From Lytechinus pictus (lineage: Eukaryota; Echinodermata; Echinoidea; Temnopleuroida; Toxopneustidae): a DNA stretch of 64,000 nucleotides. Shown piece by piece: positions 25,420 to 36,985 of the stretch. Made by a program: the position numbers and the translations under genes. Numbering within the stretch: position 1 is the first letter of the stretch; each line of letters opens with the position of its first letter. The DNA lies in the NCBI RefSeq assembly GCF_037042905.1, contig NC_087251.1, positions 48,925,873 through 48,989,872 of the forward strand. Direction: 5' to 3'. The notes beneath the pieces were generated by a model, which was not told the origin of the DNA, ran no database searches, and saw only the letters and a program-made list of their open reading frames with translations.

Positions 25420-27998
25420 ATGGGCGATAAATAGCAATACAATAACTTTAGTTAACCCATGGATTTCTGGATGTAAGGACGGCTGTTCCCAATTGGTCAG
25501 ATGAAGAAGTAACAACCATGTGCAGCTATTTTGAGGGCTGTTGGTCCCCGAGGGTGGGGCGACACTCTCCAATAGACCCACCCCCCCCCCCCGGAACGCC
25601 GCCCATGGGCATATACAACATGAATATACTACAAACATTGAAAATCTATAGCTATCCATAAAGACCAGGTGGATCTTCGTGCAATATTCGGGGGGGGGGG
25701 GTGGATATCAATTTCATTGAAATTTTGGCCAGCACCAGTAGACCTAGTTCTACTCATCTTTGTTTTGACGTATAAGGACATCTATTTTTAGTTAAGTATT
25801 ACATTTTTTCACGGATGTGTAATTAAAGGTCAAGTCTACCCCAGAAAAATGTTAATTTGAATGAATAGATAATAATTCCAACAAGCTTAACGTTGAAAAT
25901 TTCATCAAAATCGGATGTAAAATAAGAAAGTTATTTCATTTTAAAGTTTCGCTTATTTTTTTACAAAAGAGTTATATGCACAACTCAGTGAAATACAAAT
26001 GAGAGAGTCGATGATGTCCCACACTTACTATTTCTTTTGTTTTTTATTGTTTGAAATATACAATTTTTCAATTTTTACAGATTTGACAATAAGGGCCTAC
26101 TTGACTGAACCATGAAATTATAAACAATGATAATTCCACATGTTCAGGGAGGGTTGAAATTTTGTTTCAAAGGACAATGAGGAGAAAATTTGAATATTTC
26201 ATGTAATGAAATACAAAAGAAATAGTGAGTGAGTGATGTCATTTGCAACAGACAAGGATGTGCATAATAGTGTTTTGTGAAATTAAACGAAACTTAAAAA
26301 TGTCATAACTTTCTTATTTTACATCCGATTTTGATGAAATTTTCAACGTTAAGCTTGTTGAATTTTCTGTTTTTATTCAAATCAACTCCTTGTTAGGTTG
26401 GACTTGTTATAAGATGTACCCGGTATACAGTAATATCCATGCAGAACCCTATATTTTCACCTGGTCGAATAGAAAGATTATAGTACTTGAACTCATGGAA
26501 AACTGTTTTCTCTGAATCGGGTGTTGCCAGAAATAAAGGAAAATTGTGTATTCCATGTACTTTTACTATTAATTAAAAAAAGAATGTTTGCAACCTGAGT
26601 CAAAACATCTTGACCGTTCGTCACTTGCGGGCTGGAATCGTGCATGGTGCCCCTTGTGTGACACCACTATGTGTTTATAAACAACGTACTCTTTCATATC
26701 TCTTTCATCCTGCTGCGAACCATGTCATTTTCGTATCGTACTTTTTCAAGCCCAGTGTTAGTGATGCATTCATTGTTCACTTGACAAAGCTTGCAAAGTA
26801 CACTGGTTGTCTCGTTGCCAAGGGGAACGAGGAACGAGTTATCGTTGCCATGTACTTGACATCAATTGGGCATTGATCGTAGCTGGAAACGTAGGCCAAC
26901 AGAGCGTGTATTGCCACGACTGTATTTGGCAATTCCACTATTAGAAATGTTTATTATTTTATAGCAAGCCCTTATCTCGCCGCAACATTTTTTCCCCGTT
27001 GAGTAACGTTGTCTAAAAGGGGGGCACGACGGGAATGTAGGAAGGGGGGGGGGGCATTAAGAAGCATATTTGCAACATAAACTACAATAAAAATTTCTGT
27101 ATGAATCATATCTCCCACATAGAAAACCCGCACACTGATAACAACCAAGCCAAATGATATATTCATATAAGCGAGTTCGTTTGATCAATGAAAGAAAAAA
27201 TACCTTTTTACTTCTAGGAATCAATATCTACCAGAGTAAATGACAATAATCTTTGGCAATATTACATGTCAAGGCCTAAATTATGTCGCCTATAATACGT
27301 TTTCTAACTCGGTGAGTTACATTCCAAACTTGGGATAATTCCAAGTTTGACATTGAAAATGAATACGTGCAGATGTTTGTATTTCAAACCTTTGAGATCG
27401 TAACGTATACAAAACATATATACTAGTTTGAATTGTGGATTGGAATCACAACACTTCTATAATTATTGTTGGATGGAATTCTGTTAGATGTTAAGGGGTT
27501 GGATAGGGGAGGGGTATGCATGCCTGTATGAGGGCTTGTCTTATGCAAAATGGGTCGACACGATGGCAATTTGAAAGGCAATCATGTGTTTGAGGTGATA
27601 CGTCCACGTTATATTATATTAATTCAGTAGGACCTAGTAACGGGAAGAGTCAGATGAAGAAGAAATTAATAGAGAAGTGAGTGGAAAAGAATATATGCAG
27701 TTCATTCGGAGCCTATTTGAGGGATATTCACAATAAACTCAAAAGAATTTGACAATTAAAAATAGATTTAAAATTGATATATGTACATGTAGGTGGAGTT
27801 TTAGCTTTGTATCTTTTGATTGGTGGAAGTTATCCATGAAAAAGGAGGGAAGTGCACACTAGCGTACCTACGGGGGGGGGGGCAGTCTGCCCCCCCCCCC
27901 TGACGAGCCACAACCCATGCAAAGGACGTATCCCTGCCCCCCTGACGACCTTGAAAGACATTTTTTGCCCCCCCCCCCCCCCCTGACGAGCTTGAAGA

Positions 27999-28031
<33 letters not shown>

Positions 28032-29091
28032 AACGGTTTTGCCCCCCTGTGGAAAATCCTAGGTACGCCACTGGAAGTGCAGCATTTATATTGACAAGAT
28101 AATGTAAAGCTGTTGATTTTTACCTCGAAATCGTCACATTATTTGTGATATTCATTAACAATTACATGTATGGCGTCGGTATGCTTGCAATTATTTGGAA
28201 TGCTCTGCAATATAATATTACTATCCTTAAATCACTGACTTTCGATCGATCTAAACGATGTCATCGAAAGCATTATATTAAGCTGTGATTTTTTAAAATC
28301 AAATTATACAAAAAAATGTATGTCATACAGCATAAGACAAATGGCACGCTTAACAGAACTGTATTGTTTTGTAAACATGAGGCTTATCCGTGGGAAAACT
28401 TCAGTTTTCTTGTTTTATCATTTATTCATATGTAGGTGATCGCGAAGATATCCACCTGCAAACGGATATCGGCGATGCATCACAAGAAAACCAAATATGG
28501 AACGGATCGACCTCGCCTGTTGGAGGGATGGGAGGAGGAGCATCCACGTCGTCATCGACCAGACACACTCACACACCTCCATTGGCCGCCAGTGATACCA
28601 GCCAGGACCGCATCCCTCGGGCGCCATCGGTCTCATCCTCCATGGGCGACGCCGCAGAATCACTATCTTCTCGACATTCCATCAGCTCGTCATCGCGCAA
28701 CAACAAGCGACCACGTGACAAAGTGTACACCAATCAGAGCAACGCACATCAACCCCGTCGGCCCAGCTCATCAGCGTCGCCAGTCGTGCTTCTAGACGGA
28801 GACGGGGAGTCGTCGGCAATCGCTGAGAGAAGAAGTAGTGTCGAGGAAGCAGAGCGGCAGATGCGTACCGACGAGGATCACGGGAAGAGAATGGAATTGC
28901 TCCAGGCGCAGCTGGACTTTGAGAAATCGAAGGTGGAGCGGATGCGGAGGATGATGGAGATGAGTGAGATTGAACATAGAGCAAGGATGAGGATGTTGGT
29001 TAGATATCAACAAGTCGCCGAGAAACAGAAAGAGTACTGGTCGCATCATGTAGATACTGTGAAACGGGACGAAGTGACCGACCAATTCTAA
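19885..29091 (+). CDS. MSANTD3-like Myb/SANT-domain DNA-binding protein (2 exons)
   Basis: Exons 19885-20584 and 28436-29091 join in phase 1 (GAT G | GT GAT) across a 7.85 kb GT..AG intron, giving 451 aa. The ATG at 19885 is chosen because upstream in-frame sequence has no ATG. Residues about 20-95 form a Myb/SANT-like domain of the MSANTD3/FSBP type (LVNKYIGILERKA, AWQLITQKFNS, KQLRKCWENMKWRARRE). An Asp/Glu-rich stretch follows (about 130-168), then a Ser-rich low-complexity region with RPRDK. The C-terminus (about 380-450) is a predicted coiled coil (MELLQAQLDFEKSKVERMRR, EHRARMRML, KEYW). This N- and C-terminal layout matches vertebrate MSANTD3; the acidic insert is an addition. The family is nuclear and DNA binding is inferred from the domain; targets are unknown. 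The protein could also be a lineage-specific FSBP/MSANTD relative, so no symbol is assigned. Confidence 0.85.
21671..22170. mobile_element. hAT-like poly-C/G repeat, possibly two fused copies
   Basis: Left end CAGTGGCGTAATGAGCCC and right end CTAGGTACGCCACG are the inverted termini of this family. Inside are a second TACGCCAT-type terminus at about 21940 and long C, T and G runs. Flanking 8-mers do not match, so the segment may be two abutting or recombined copies. Confidence 0.5.
23641..24000 (+). pseudogene. LINE (RTE-like) 3' end relic
   Basis: Translation gives HGSETWSF..KRLDGTYTRLLLRVQ, then NISWRDHTTKDEIYGDLP and KRMRFAGHCSKS, the post-reverse-transcriptase tail typical of many invertebrate LINEs (GSETW, KRLDG..TRLLR, SWRDH.T..LYG.LP, RR.R.AGHC). 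Frames change and the catalytic part is absent, so it is a 5'-truncated dead copy. Confidence 0.7.
24608..25355. mobile_element. foldback MITE, family C, copy 1 (interrupted)
   Basis: Inverted ends AAGGGTCAAGTCCTTCC and (reverse) ACAAGTCCACCCTAACAAA. The arms share AAAATTTCATCAAAATCGGA and GATGTAAAATAAGA. Compared with the copy at 25824-26411 it has an extra block at about 24955-25148 from a later insertion. Confidence 0.78.
24955..25148 (+). mobile_element. SINE/LINE 3'-tail insertion nested in family-C MITE
   Basis: The block interrupts the sequence shared by the two family-C copies (between AATA and AAATACAAAAGAAAT). It contains ACTGAGCGCTTAGAA and TATTAAGCGCCCTACAAATG followed by a TTATAATATTATCATT tail, resembling the GCGC..CTATAAAT tail of retroposons. 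Confidence 0.5.
25824..26411. mobile_element. foldback MITE, family C, copy 2
   Basis: Left end TAAAGGTCAAGTCTACCCCA and inverted right end ending GTTGGACTTGT. Arms of about 170 bases carry AAGCTTAACGTTGAAAATTT and ATCAAAATCGGATGTAAAAT. The middle has GTCGATGATGTCC. No coding content. Confidence 0.82.
27857..28073. mobile_element. hAT-type MITE with perfect 8-bp target duplication
   Basis: A 217-bp element with ends CACTAGCGTACCTA and (reverse) CAGTGGCGTACCTAGG, filled with runs of G, C and T (a run of over 30 T). The 8-mer GAAGTGCA flanks it directly on both sides (27849-27856 and 28074-28081). An 8-bp duplication and CAGTGGCG-type termini are hallmarks of the hAT superfamily. Confidence 0.85.
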
Positions 29092-30514
29092 ATAACTCAA
29101 GTTTGTAAGTTTTTGTACGCCAACATGGATTTCTCCCATATGGACTTTCATGAAAAGATGATGAAATGAGGAGCTAAATTAATTAAATTATGATATTTTC
29201 TTACATGGTACATAAACAGAGACTTAGAAGAGCTCCTTCTTGTTTTTTTTTCTGTATTTATATATCACTTTAAATTTCATTTCTTTTTGTTTCTTTACAC
29301 GTTCTGCTTAAAGTATGGTATTTGGAAAAGATAAGATATACCAAAATATTCAATATTAGTTGCAGCTTCAAAATAATTTTATGTGAACGGTTGTATCATT
29401 CGGATATAATACCAAAACATTGTGATCAATTATATTCACAAGTATTGATTCCTTTTTCTGGTGCAACACGTTCCATTGTACAAGAATATAATCATCCACG
29501 ATGCACAATACAAAAAATTAACATTTTCTTAATTCTTTGATCTGTAAATCTTATAACACATACTCCCTAAAATGATGAATAATTTCCTTTTTATCTTTAC
29601 ATCATTCATTACGCAATATGCCTTTCCAGAACTAATGTGAACATGTAAGTTCATGCACTGTTTGGGGTGTTTTTAATAGAGATCCCAAATGAACTTCATG
29701 TTTTAGAATCGATATTGATGACATCTTTATGACGGTTTGATTAAAGAGTAGGCCCTATATATATGAAGATTATCCGAATGTACATTGGCATAAGGCAGGA
29801 CTGGAGAATCACTGTTTCAAGTTTATTTCATTTGACATTGAGAGCAAGTAATTCAAAGTGGCAGTGTGTTGGGGGACAAAACAATGTTCTTTACTAGTTC
29901 AGTGTAATGAATTGTTTTCCAAGCGTTAGCCATTCTATTCAACACCCTGCTTTCAAATTAATTGATTTGTAATTGAGTGATATACTCTCCCTCTCAATTG
30001 TATACAGGTTTTTTCATCAAAATGCTTTTACCAAAGAAAATTTCCTATGAATCTATGTGTATGAACATGTGTTTAATAATTTCAAACATATTCCCTTTTA
30101 ATATTATGAATGATTAGAAAAATTGAATCTATAAAAGGAATTGCTGCATGACACAAATGTCATAGCAGATTCTATTTCATTTCAGTAATTATTTGAATTT
30201 ATATTACAAACATAATTATTATTTCTTCATATGAACCACATCATTAATTTTTAGTGGGGATATCTTTTTCCTATACCTTTGACTTCAGTGGCCTCTGTCC
30301 TTTTTTGCTTGGGGAAAATAACAGTTTCACTGTTTACTATTTTTGTTACCTTTAGGTTTTGTGTGACAAATTCATCTGAAAGACTATAAGAAATCAAGTA
30401 GGTTTATGTTCCATTAAAAAAGTCTGTCTTGACATGGATATCTCTCTATTTTTGTTAAAACCAGATGACAAATTTTATGAATAATGTGGATAGTAATCAA
30501 TTAGATTGCCTGGT

Positions 30515-30681
30515 GGGTGTTTCATAAAGCTGTTCGTAAGATAAGAGCAACTTTAAGAACGACTGGTGATCCTTTCTTTTGGTAAATGGTATACACCATT
30601 GGCGATGGTTTAGCGCGTAAGAAAGGTTCACCAGTCGTTCTTAAAGTGGCTCTTAACTTACAAACAGCTTTATGAAACAGC
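30515..30681. mobile_element. small foldback MITE (about 170 bp)
   Basis: Inverted halves begin TGTTTCATAAAGCTGTT and continue GTAAG..AAGAGC, ACTTTAAGAACGACTGGTGA and TTTCTT around a short loop near 30600. The transcript of either strand would form a long near-perfect hairpin. Target duplication not resolved. Confidence 0.78.
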
Positions 30682-31499
30682 CAATTAAATAACACGTGCA
30701 CTGGCACTTATGCAAAACTTTTAATTCACAATTAACTCTTTGTGAAACATTCTCATAATATGAAAAATTGCTTTGATTTATAAAGTCGACTTAAACTTAC
30801 ATTGACTTATAAAGGCTTAACTGCTTTTCTATGAAATCATTGATATCAACCTACTTAGCAGTTTTCTGTGAGCATTCTCTATGACTTTTCAGCTTTTTCC
30901 AAGAAGTATTTTTTGGTTATTGTTTTACAGACCTAGAATTTGAATTACTTTCAAAGTATTGTAGCTTTATGTTATTCATAACTGGGAAGCTTCTCAACAA
31001 CAACAAAAAAATGATGAAGTATGAAATGAGAAGGTTTTGTCACATTTGTCAGAGTACTTTATGGTTCTTTCATATTTTTTTTTTTGGTTATAGGGGCTTT
31101 GTTTAAAAAAAATAAAACTTGAAATGAAAAATACCCTGAAGAGGTTTTAGAAAAAAAGGAACTTTCATTTTTAGACAGTATATTTTAATTTACAGATTTG
31201 TTTTCCTTGAGCAGTACTGTATAATATATGAAGGTATGAATATTCTTTTTGAGGAAGTTTCACTTTCTTGAATCACAGAGATGTTAGTTTATCACACTTA
31301 GACATTTGAAGCATAAAATTTGGTGAACTATCACATTCACAAATATATACCATAAGATGTTTTGTTCATGTTCTTTGTCTGTGGATTTTTTAAATTATTA
31401 TGCATTTGAGAGCTCTTGGTTGCCTTTGCTTAAAAAATATCTTCTTTTCATAACAAAATAAATTATACTGAAAAGAACACCTTGTCAGATTCTTCAGTA

Positions 31500-31690
31500 C
31501 TTTATCATAAATTCAGTCAAACCTGTCTTAGTGACCACCTGTCTAAAGTGAAAGCCTGTCTTTAGTGGCCACCAAGATTGTCTTCCATTTGAAAGGAATA
31601 TGTGTATAGTACCCGTCTATAAAACCTGCCTGTCCCCACTGGCTATATTTCAGTTTCTATTTGGTCACCTTGGCAGACAGGTTTACATGT
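31500..31690. repeat. dispersed repeat with CCTGTCT motifs
   Basis: Contains CAGTCAAACCTGTCTTAGTG, CACCTGTCTAAAGTG and AGCCTGTCTTTAGTGGCCAC, a short internally repeated pattern, with partial inverted forms toward 31680 (GGCAGACAGGTTT). It looks like a diverged MITE. Edges uncertain. Confidence 0.4.
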
Positions 31691-32311
31691 AACCATAACA
31701 TGAACATTATGAAGGGATGATTGGATGTTTGGTTAAATGTGTGTATGAATAGAATTTTCATTTAAAGTCCATAATAAAGAGAAATTAATTTTTAAAAGGG
31801 TGGAATGGTAGGAAAGCAAGGAGTGGGGGTCATGACATGCATCTTTTTATTATTGTGAATTTATTGTGAGATTTTTAAGGTTGTTTGGGGCTGGTGAAAA
31901 AAAAGTTGTCCAGTTTCAAACTGTGTTTGGTGATCCACAGAAATTGTGTTTCCTTTTGGATCACAAAGTGTCAATTTTGCAAATTTTCATCATTGAAAAG
32001 AGACATCTACAATCCCTTATCCTCAGTGGTCACAAAAAGAGAGGAGTTAATTTAGTTTTTGTTGTCATTAATAAGCTTCTGAAGGGCACGGGTCCGGTAA
32101 TAAGTCAAGACTTATTTTATTAAGACGTGATAAAACAGTGAGGACATCAACCTGATACCACTGGGGTTCGTGGGGGGGGGGGGATCGGTTCTGCATCTCA
32201 ATATACATTATTATGCCACTTTCATCATGCAAACATTTATCTAGAATTATGTTTAATATCTGTGGCCAAAATTTCAAGGGGGTCATAATTCCCCCCCCCC
32301 CCCCCCCCCCC

Positions 32312-33009
32312 GTTACCCAAAGTTATAACATGACCAGAAATACACCAAGAGTACTAGAATTAAAGCCAAAACCAAGACAAGTTTCAGGTTGTTTTGGCTT
32401 GTAAATGATCAATGTAGGGGAGTAGGATGGATAAGTACACATATGAATGTTGGATGAAATAACAGATGACAAGGCTTCTAAACTGGATGTTGAATATTTA
32501 TATTACGACTTGTTACTGGATGAAGAATGGCATACAAGTGTAGTAATTTCATAATCTGAGTTGTTGATGTTATTGTAATACTGTGTACATGCAGCACATA
32601 CCTTTCACATTTCATGTTCTTGTATCTCCGTTCTAAGGGTAGGGGGTAATAAAATCAAACTTCAAATCAAAACAAGTAAGGGGAGAAACGGAACATATAG
32701 TACATTTTAATTGTGTGATTTTGAATGAGAAAGTGAGACATCTGACCATCTGCAGATAAAGGTCATTTGAACTAAAGTCTTTGTCCCACTGAGAGACTTT
32801 TTTAAAGTATTGCCCAACATATCAACATTCTGATTTATGGAAAGTGGATTCCAAACACTGAACCTCACTGATTATAAAAAGCAGGTGAAAGGAATAGCTT
32901 GTCTCTACCTGTGGGTGCTCACAGTGAAAGGTGCATGCATAAAATTGGACTGCGCTATGAGAGTAAAATTTTTGTTCACTATCAGTGCATTCTATGTTAT
33001 CCACAGGGA
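32312..33009. other. spacer between poly-C tract and giant foldback element
   Basis: AT-rich with short frames; no recognisable gene. A poly-C tract precedes it at about 32291-32311. Confidence 0.5.
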
Positions 33010-33015
33010 GTTATT
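33010..33015. repeat. left GTTATT flank (putative target duplication)
   Basis: GTTATT directly precedes the TATGAGACGCCG terminus of the giant foldback element; the same 6-mer directly follows the other terminus at 37180-37185. Confidence 0.6.
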
Positions 33016-33227
33016 TATGAGACGCCGAATGTACCAATATTATATAGAACAATTATTTGTTATATAATCATTATTTATTAAATAATAACTATTATTTATA
33101 TATAATTTACATTTTATTTGTAAATAACTACTATTATATAAAATATCATTTCTAATTATTTATATATAATTCCAAGTAATACTTCATTATTTGTAAATAA
33201 TAATAGTTCGACATTCCATTATTTATA

Positions 33228-33700
33228 AATAATGATTATTTGTTTTTCATTATTTATAAATAATGATTATTTGTTTTTCATTATTTATAAATAATGATTA
33301 TTTGTTTTTCATTATTTACAAATAATGATTATTTGTTTTTCATTATTTATAAATAATGATTATTTGTTTTTCATTATTTATATATAATGATTATTTGTTT
33401 TTCATTATTTACAAATAATGATTATTTGTTTTTCATTATTTATAAATAATGATTATTTGTTTTTCATTATTTATATATAATGATTATTTGTTTTTCATTA
33501 TTTACAAATAATGATTATTTGTTTTTCATTATTTATAAATAATGATTATTTGTTTTTCATTATTTATAAATAATGATTATTTGTTTTTCATTATTTATAA
33601 ATAATGATTATTTGTTTTTCATTATTTACAAATAATGATTATTTGTTTTTCATTATTTATAAATAATGATTATTTGTTTTTCATTATTTATAAATAATTT
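33228..33700. repeat. 31-bp palindromic minisatellite, left arm
   Basis: About 15 tandem units, each the 18-bp perfect palindrome CATTATTTATAAATAATG followed by ATTATTTGTTTTT. Variants replace TATAAA by ACAAAT or TATATA in a patterned order, and the inverse order appears in the right arm. Diverged units extend the array on both sides to about 33060 and 34025. Confidence 0.9.
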
Positions 33701-36596
33701 GTTGAGTTTTCCATTATTTATAAATAATGATTATTTGTTAAATAATGAAAACGTCTACTTCATTATTTATAAATAATTTTTATTTAATGTTCGAGTTTTC
33801 CATTATTTATAAATAAAGATTATTTGTTAAATAATGAAATATCTACTTCATTATTTATAAATAATAATTTTGTTTCAATATCCCATTATTTATAAATAAT
33901 CATTATTTATAAACAATTTTTACAGTTTGCCATTATATACAAATAATCATTATTTATATACAAATAACCATTATTTATTAAATAATGCCATTATTTATTA
34001 AATAATGCCATTATTTATTAAATAATGGAAAACTCGCTATAACATGCAAATGTGGGACCGCCCATGATATGAATATTCATGATGCGATTTCCTTTTTCGT
34101 GATTTTTCTTCACAAATTTTTGTCCATTTCCTCTTCATAATGACATTTCTTGAAGCAATTTTCTAGGGATATGGTCTGATTGTAATATTCTTCATTTTCT
34201 ATATAACTTCGTCTTCGTAGAAATATCAAAAAGTGTAATTTTATACGATTTTTCCTACAGTTCACAATCCCCATAGGCGCGCGTGTACGGTAGGGACAAC
34301 CGGTGAATCGACGGAGTGCTCTTCATCGAAATACTACGTTGGTTGGTCCCCGGAAGTGGCGGGCGGAATTTAGCCCGAATCCTCGATGGAAGTCGATCAA
34401 GTGCATATGAGCTGAGAGAGTGAAATATCAGTGTACTTGTACAGGCCCTTCTACTTTTTATAAATATTTCTTGTTGCTTTTTTTGTTAAGTTAATTTTTC
34501 CTGGTGTAGAGATAAGTTTCAGTTCTAATAATGCACTTCAAATACATTTTGGAGTGTCTGTTTGAGGCGTTTGGGGTGATTTCACCCTGGCCCCAAAATG
34601 CTCGCAACGACAATATACGGGGGCATGATGACCCCTAAATTTTTAAAAACTTATTTTTCTATTGAAAATTATCACAAAATTCACCAAAAGTGTGCACGAA
34701 AGCCTTCGTATTTCACTTTTAAAACTCCGAAAAGTGCCCAAATGACAAGCTTGGTCGCTTCGCTGTGTCGCTTTCAACTTGAGAACGTTTACGCGTCTGC
34801 TCCCCCCCCCCCTCCTCCGAAAGAAATTCTGTATACGACCATGCTCTAAAGAGCCTGGCACATTGATTTATGTATACTTTCATTTTCATTATTTTTATCT
34901 CATTATCAACATGGCCTTACGCAGAATTTTTTCCAGGGGGGCCGGGGCCGGAGCATGACGCGCGTAAACTTTCTCAAAAAAATCTTGAAAGCGAGACAGC
35001 CACGGGACCAAGCCCAAATGACAAGCTTTGTCGCTTCGCTGTCTCGCTTTCAACTTGAGAACGTTTACACGCGTCTGCCCCCACCCCCCGAAAGAAATTC
35101 TGTGAACGGCCATGCTCAAAAGAGCATATGGCACATTGATTTATATGTACTTTTCATTTTCATTATTTTTATCACATTATCATCATGGCCTTACACAGAA
35201 TTTTTACCGGGGGGGGGGGGGGGGGGGCAGCTAGGACGCGCGTAAAGTTTCTCAAAAAAATCTTGAAAGCGAGACAGCGACGCGACCAAGCTCAAATGAC
35301 AAGCTTGGTCGCTTCGCTTTCTCAAGATTTTTATGAGAAAGTTTACGCGCGTCCTGCTCCCCCCACCCCCCCCCCCCCGGAAAAAATTCATAAGGCCATG
35401 ATGATAATGAGATAAAAATAATGAAAATGAAGTATACATAAATCAATGTGCCAGGCTCTTTAGAGCATGGCCGCATACAGAATTTCTTTCGGAGGAGGGG
35501 GGGGGGGAAGCAGACGCGTAAACTTTCTCAAGTTGAAAACGACACAGCGAAGCGACCAAGCTTGTCATTTGGGCACTTTTTGGAGTTTTAAAAGTGAAAT
35601 ACGAAGGCTTTCGTGCACACTTTTGGTGAATTTTGTGATAATTTTCAATAGAAAAATAAGTTTTTAAAAAATTAGGGGTCATCATGCCCCCGTATTGTCG
35701 TTGCGAGCATTTTGGGGCCAGGGTGAAATCGCCCCAAACGCCTCAAACAGACACTCCAAAATGTATTTGAAGTGCATTATTAGAACTGAAACTTATCTCT
35801 ACACCAGGAAAAATTAACTTAACAAAAAAAGCAACAAGAAATATTTATAAAAAGTAGAAGGGCCTGTACAAGTACACTGATATTTCACTCTCTCAGCTCA
35901 TATGCACTTGATCGACTTCCATCGAGGATTCGGGCTAAATTCCGCCCGCCACTTCCGGGGACCAACCAACGTAGTATTTCGATGAAGAGCACTCCGTCGA
36001 TTCACCGGTTGTCCCTACCGTACACGCGCGCCTATGGGGATTGTGAACTGTAGGAAAAATCGTATAAAATTACACTTTTTGATATTTCTACGAAGACGAA
36101 GTTATATAGAAAATGAAGAATATTACAATCAGACCATATCCCTAGAAAATTGCTTCAAGAAATGTCATTATGAAGAGGAAATGGACAAAAATTTGTGAAG
36201 AAAAATCACGAAAAAGGAAATCGCATCATGAATATTCATATCATGGGCGGTCCCACATTTGCATGTTATAGCGAGTTTTCCATTATTTAATAAATAATGG
36301 CATTATTTAATAAATAATGGTTATTTGTATATAAATAATGATTATTTGTATATAATGGCAAACTGTAAAAATTGTTTATAAATAATGATTATTTATAAAT
36401 AATGGGATATTGAAACAAAATTATTATTTATAAATAATGAAGTAGATATTTCATTATTTAACAAATAATCTTTATTTATAAATAATGGAAAACTCGAACA
36501 TTAAATAAAAATTATTTATAAATAATGAAGTAGACGTTTTCATTATTTAACAAATAATCATTATTTATAAATAATGGAAAACTCAACAAATTATTT

Positions 36597-36985
36597 ATAA
36601 ATAATGAAAAACAAATAATCATTATTTATAAATAATGAAAAACAAATAATCATTATTTGTAAATAATGAAAAACAAATAATCATTATTTATAAATAATGA
36701 AAAACAAATAATCATTATTTATAAATAATGAAAAACAAATAATCATTATTTATAAATAATGAAAAACAAATAATCATTATTTGTAAATAATGAAAAACAA
36801 ATAATCATTATATATAAATAATGAAAAACAAATAATCATTATTTATAAATAATGAAAAACAAATAATCATTATTTGTAAATAATGAAAAACAAATAATCA
36901 TTATTTATAAATAATGAAAAACAAATAATCATTATTTATAAATAATGAAAAACAAATAATCATTATTTATAAATAATGGAATGTT
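36597..36985. repeat. 31-bp palindromic minisatellite, right arm
   Basis: Inverse copy of the left array (AAAAACAAATAAT plus the same 18-bp palindrome), with fewer units. The AT-rich arm portion is about 113 bp shorter here than on the left, a difference of a few units. Confidence 0.9.

Larger units (their letters stand above)
20585..28435 (+). other. 7.85 kb intron of the MSANTD3-like gene
   Basis: Starts GTAATT and ends TATGTAG. It holds hAT-like repeats (about 21671-22170 and 27857-28073), a LINE 3' relic (23641-24000), two family-C MITEs and several poly-C/G/T runs. No additional exon with recognisable coding content was found inside it. Confidence 0.7.
29092..32169 (+). other. candidate 3' UTR and downstream region of the MSANTD3-like gene
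   Basis: AT-rich sequence following the stop codon, with candidate poly(A) signals at 31111-31116, 31457-31462 and 31773-31778. No closer canonical AATAAA was noticed, which would imply a long 3' UTR. A small foldback MITE and another repeat lie within it. No further gene recognised. Confidence 0.35.

Noticed and set aside
28418-29151. Minus-strand frames over the second MSANTD3-like exon
   Set aside because: Shadows of the real exon, which has splice support and a family match on the plus strand.
33228-33700. CRISPR-like array
   Set aside because: The repeats are directly adjacent 31-bp units without unique spacers, in an animal genome, and mirrored in an inverted arm.
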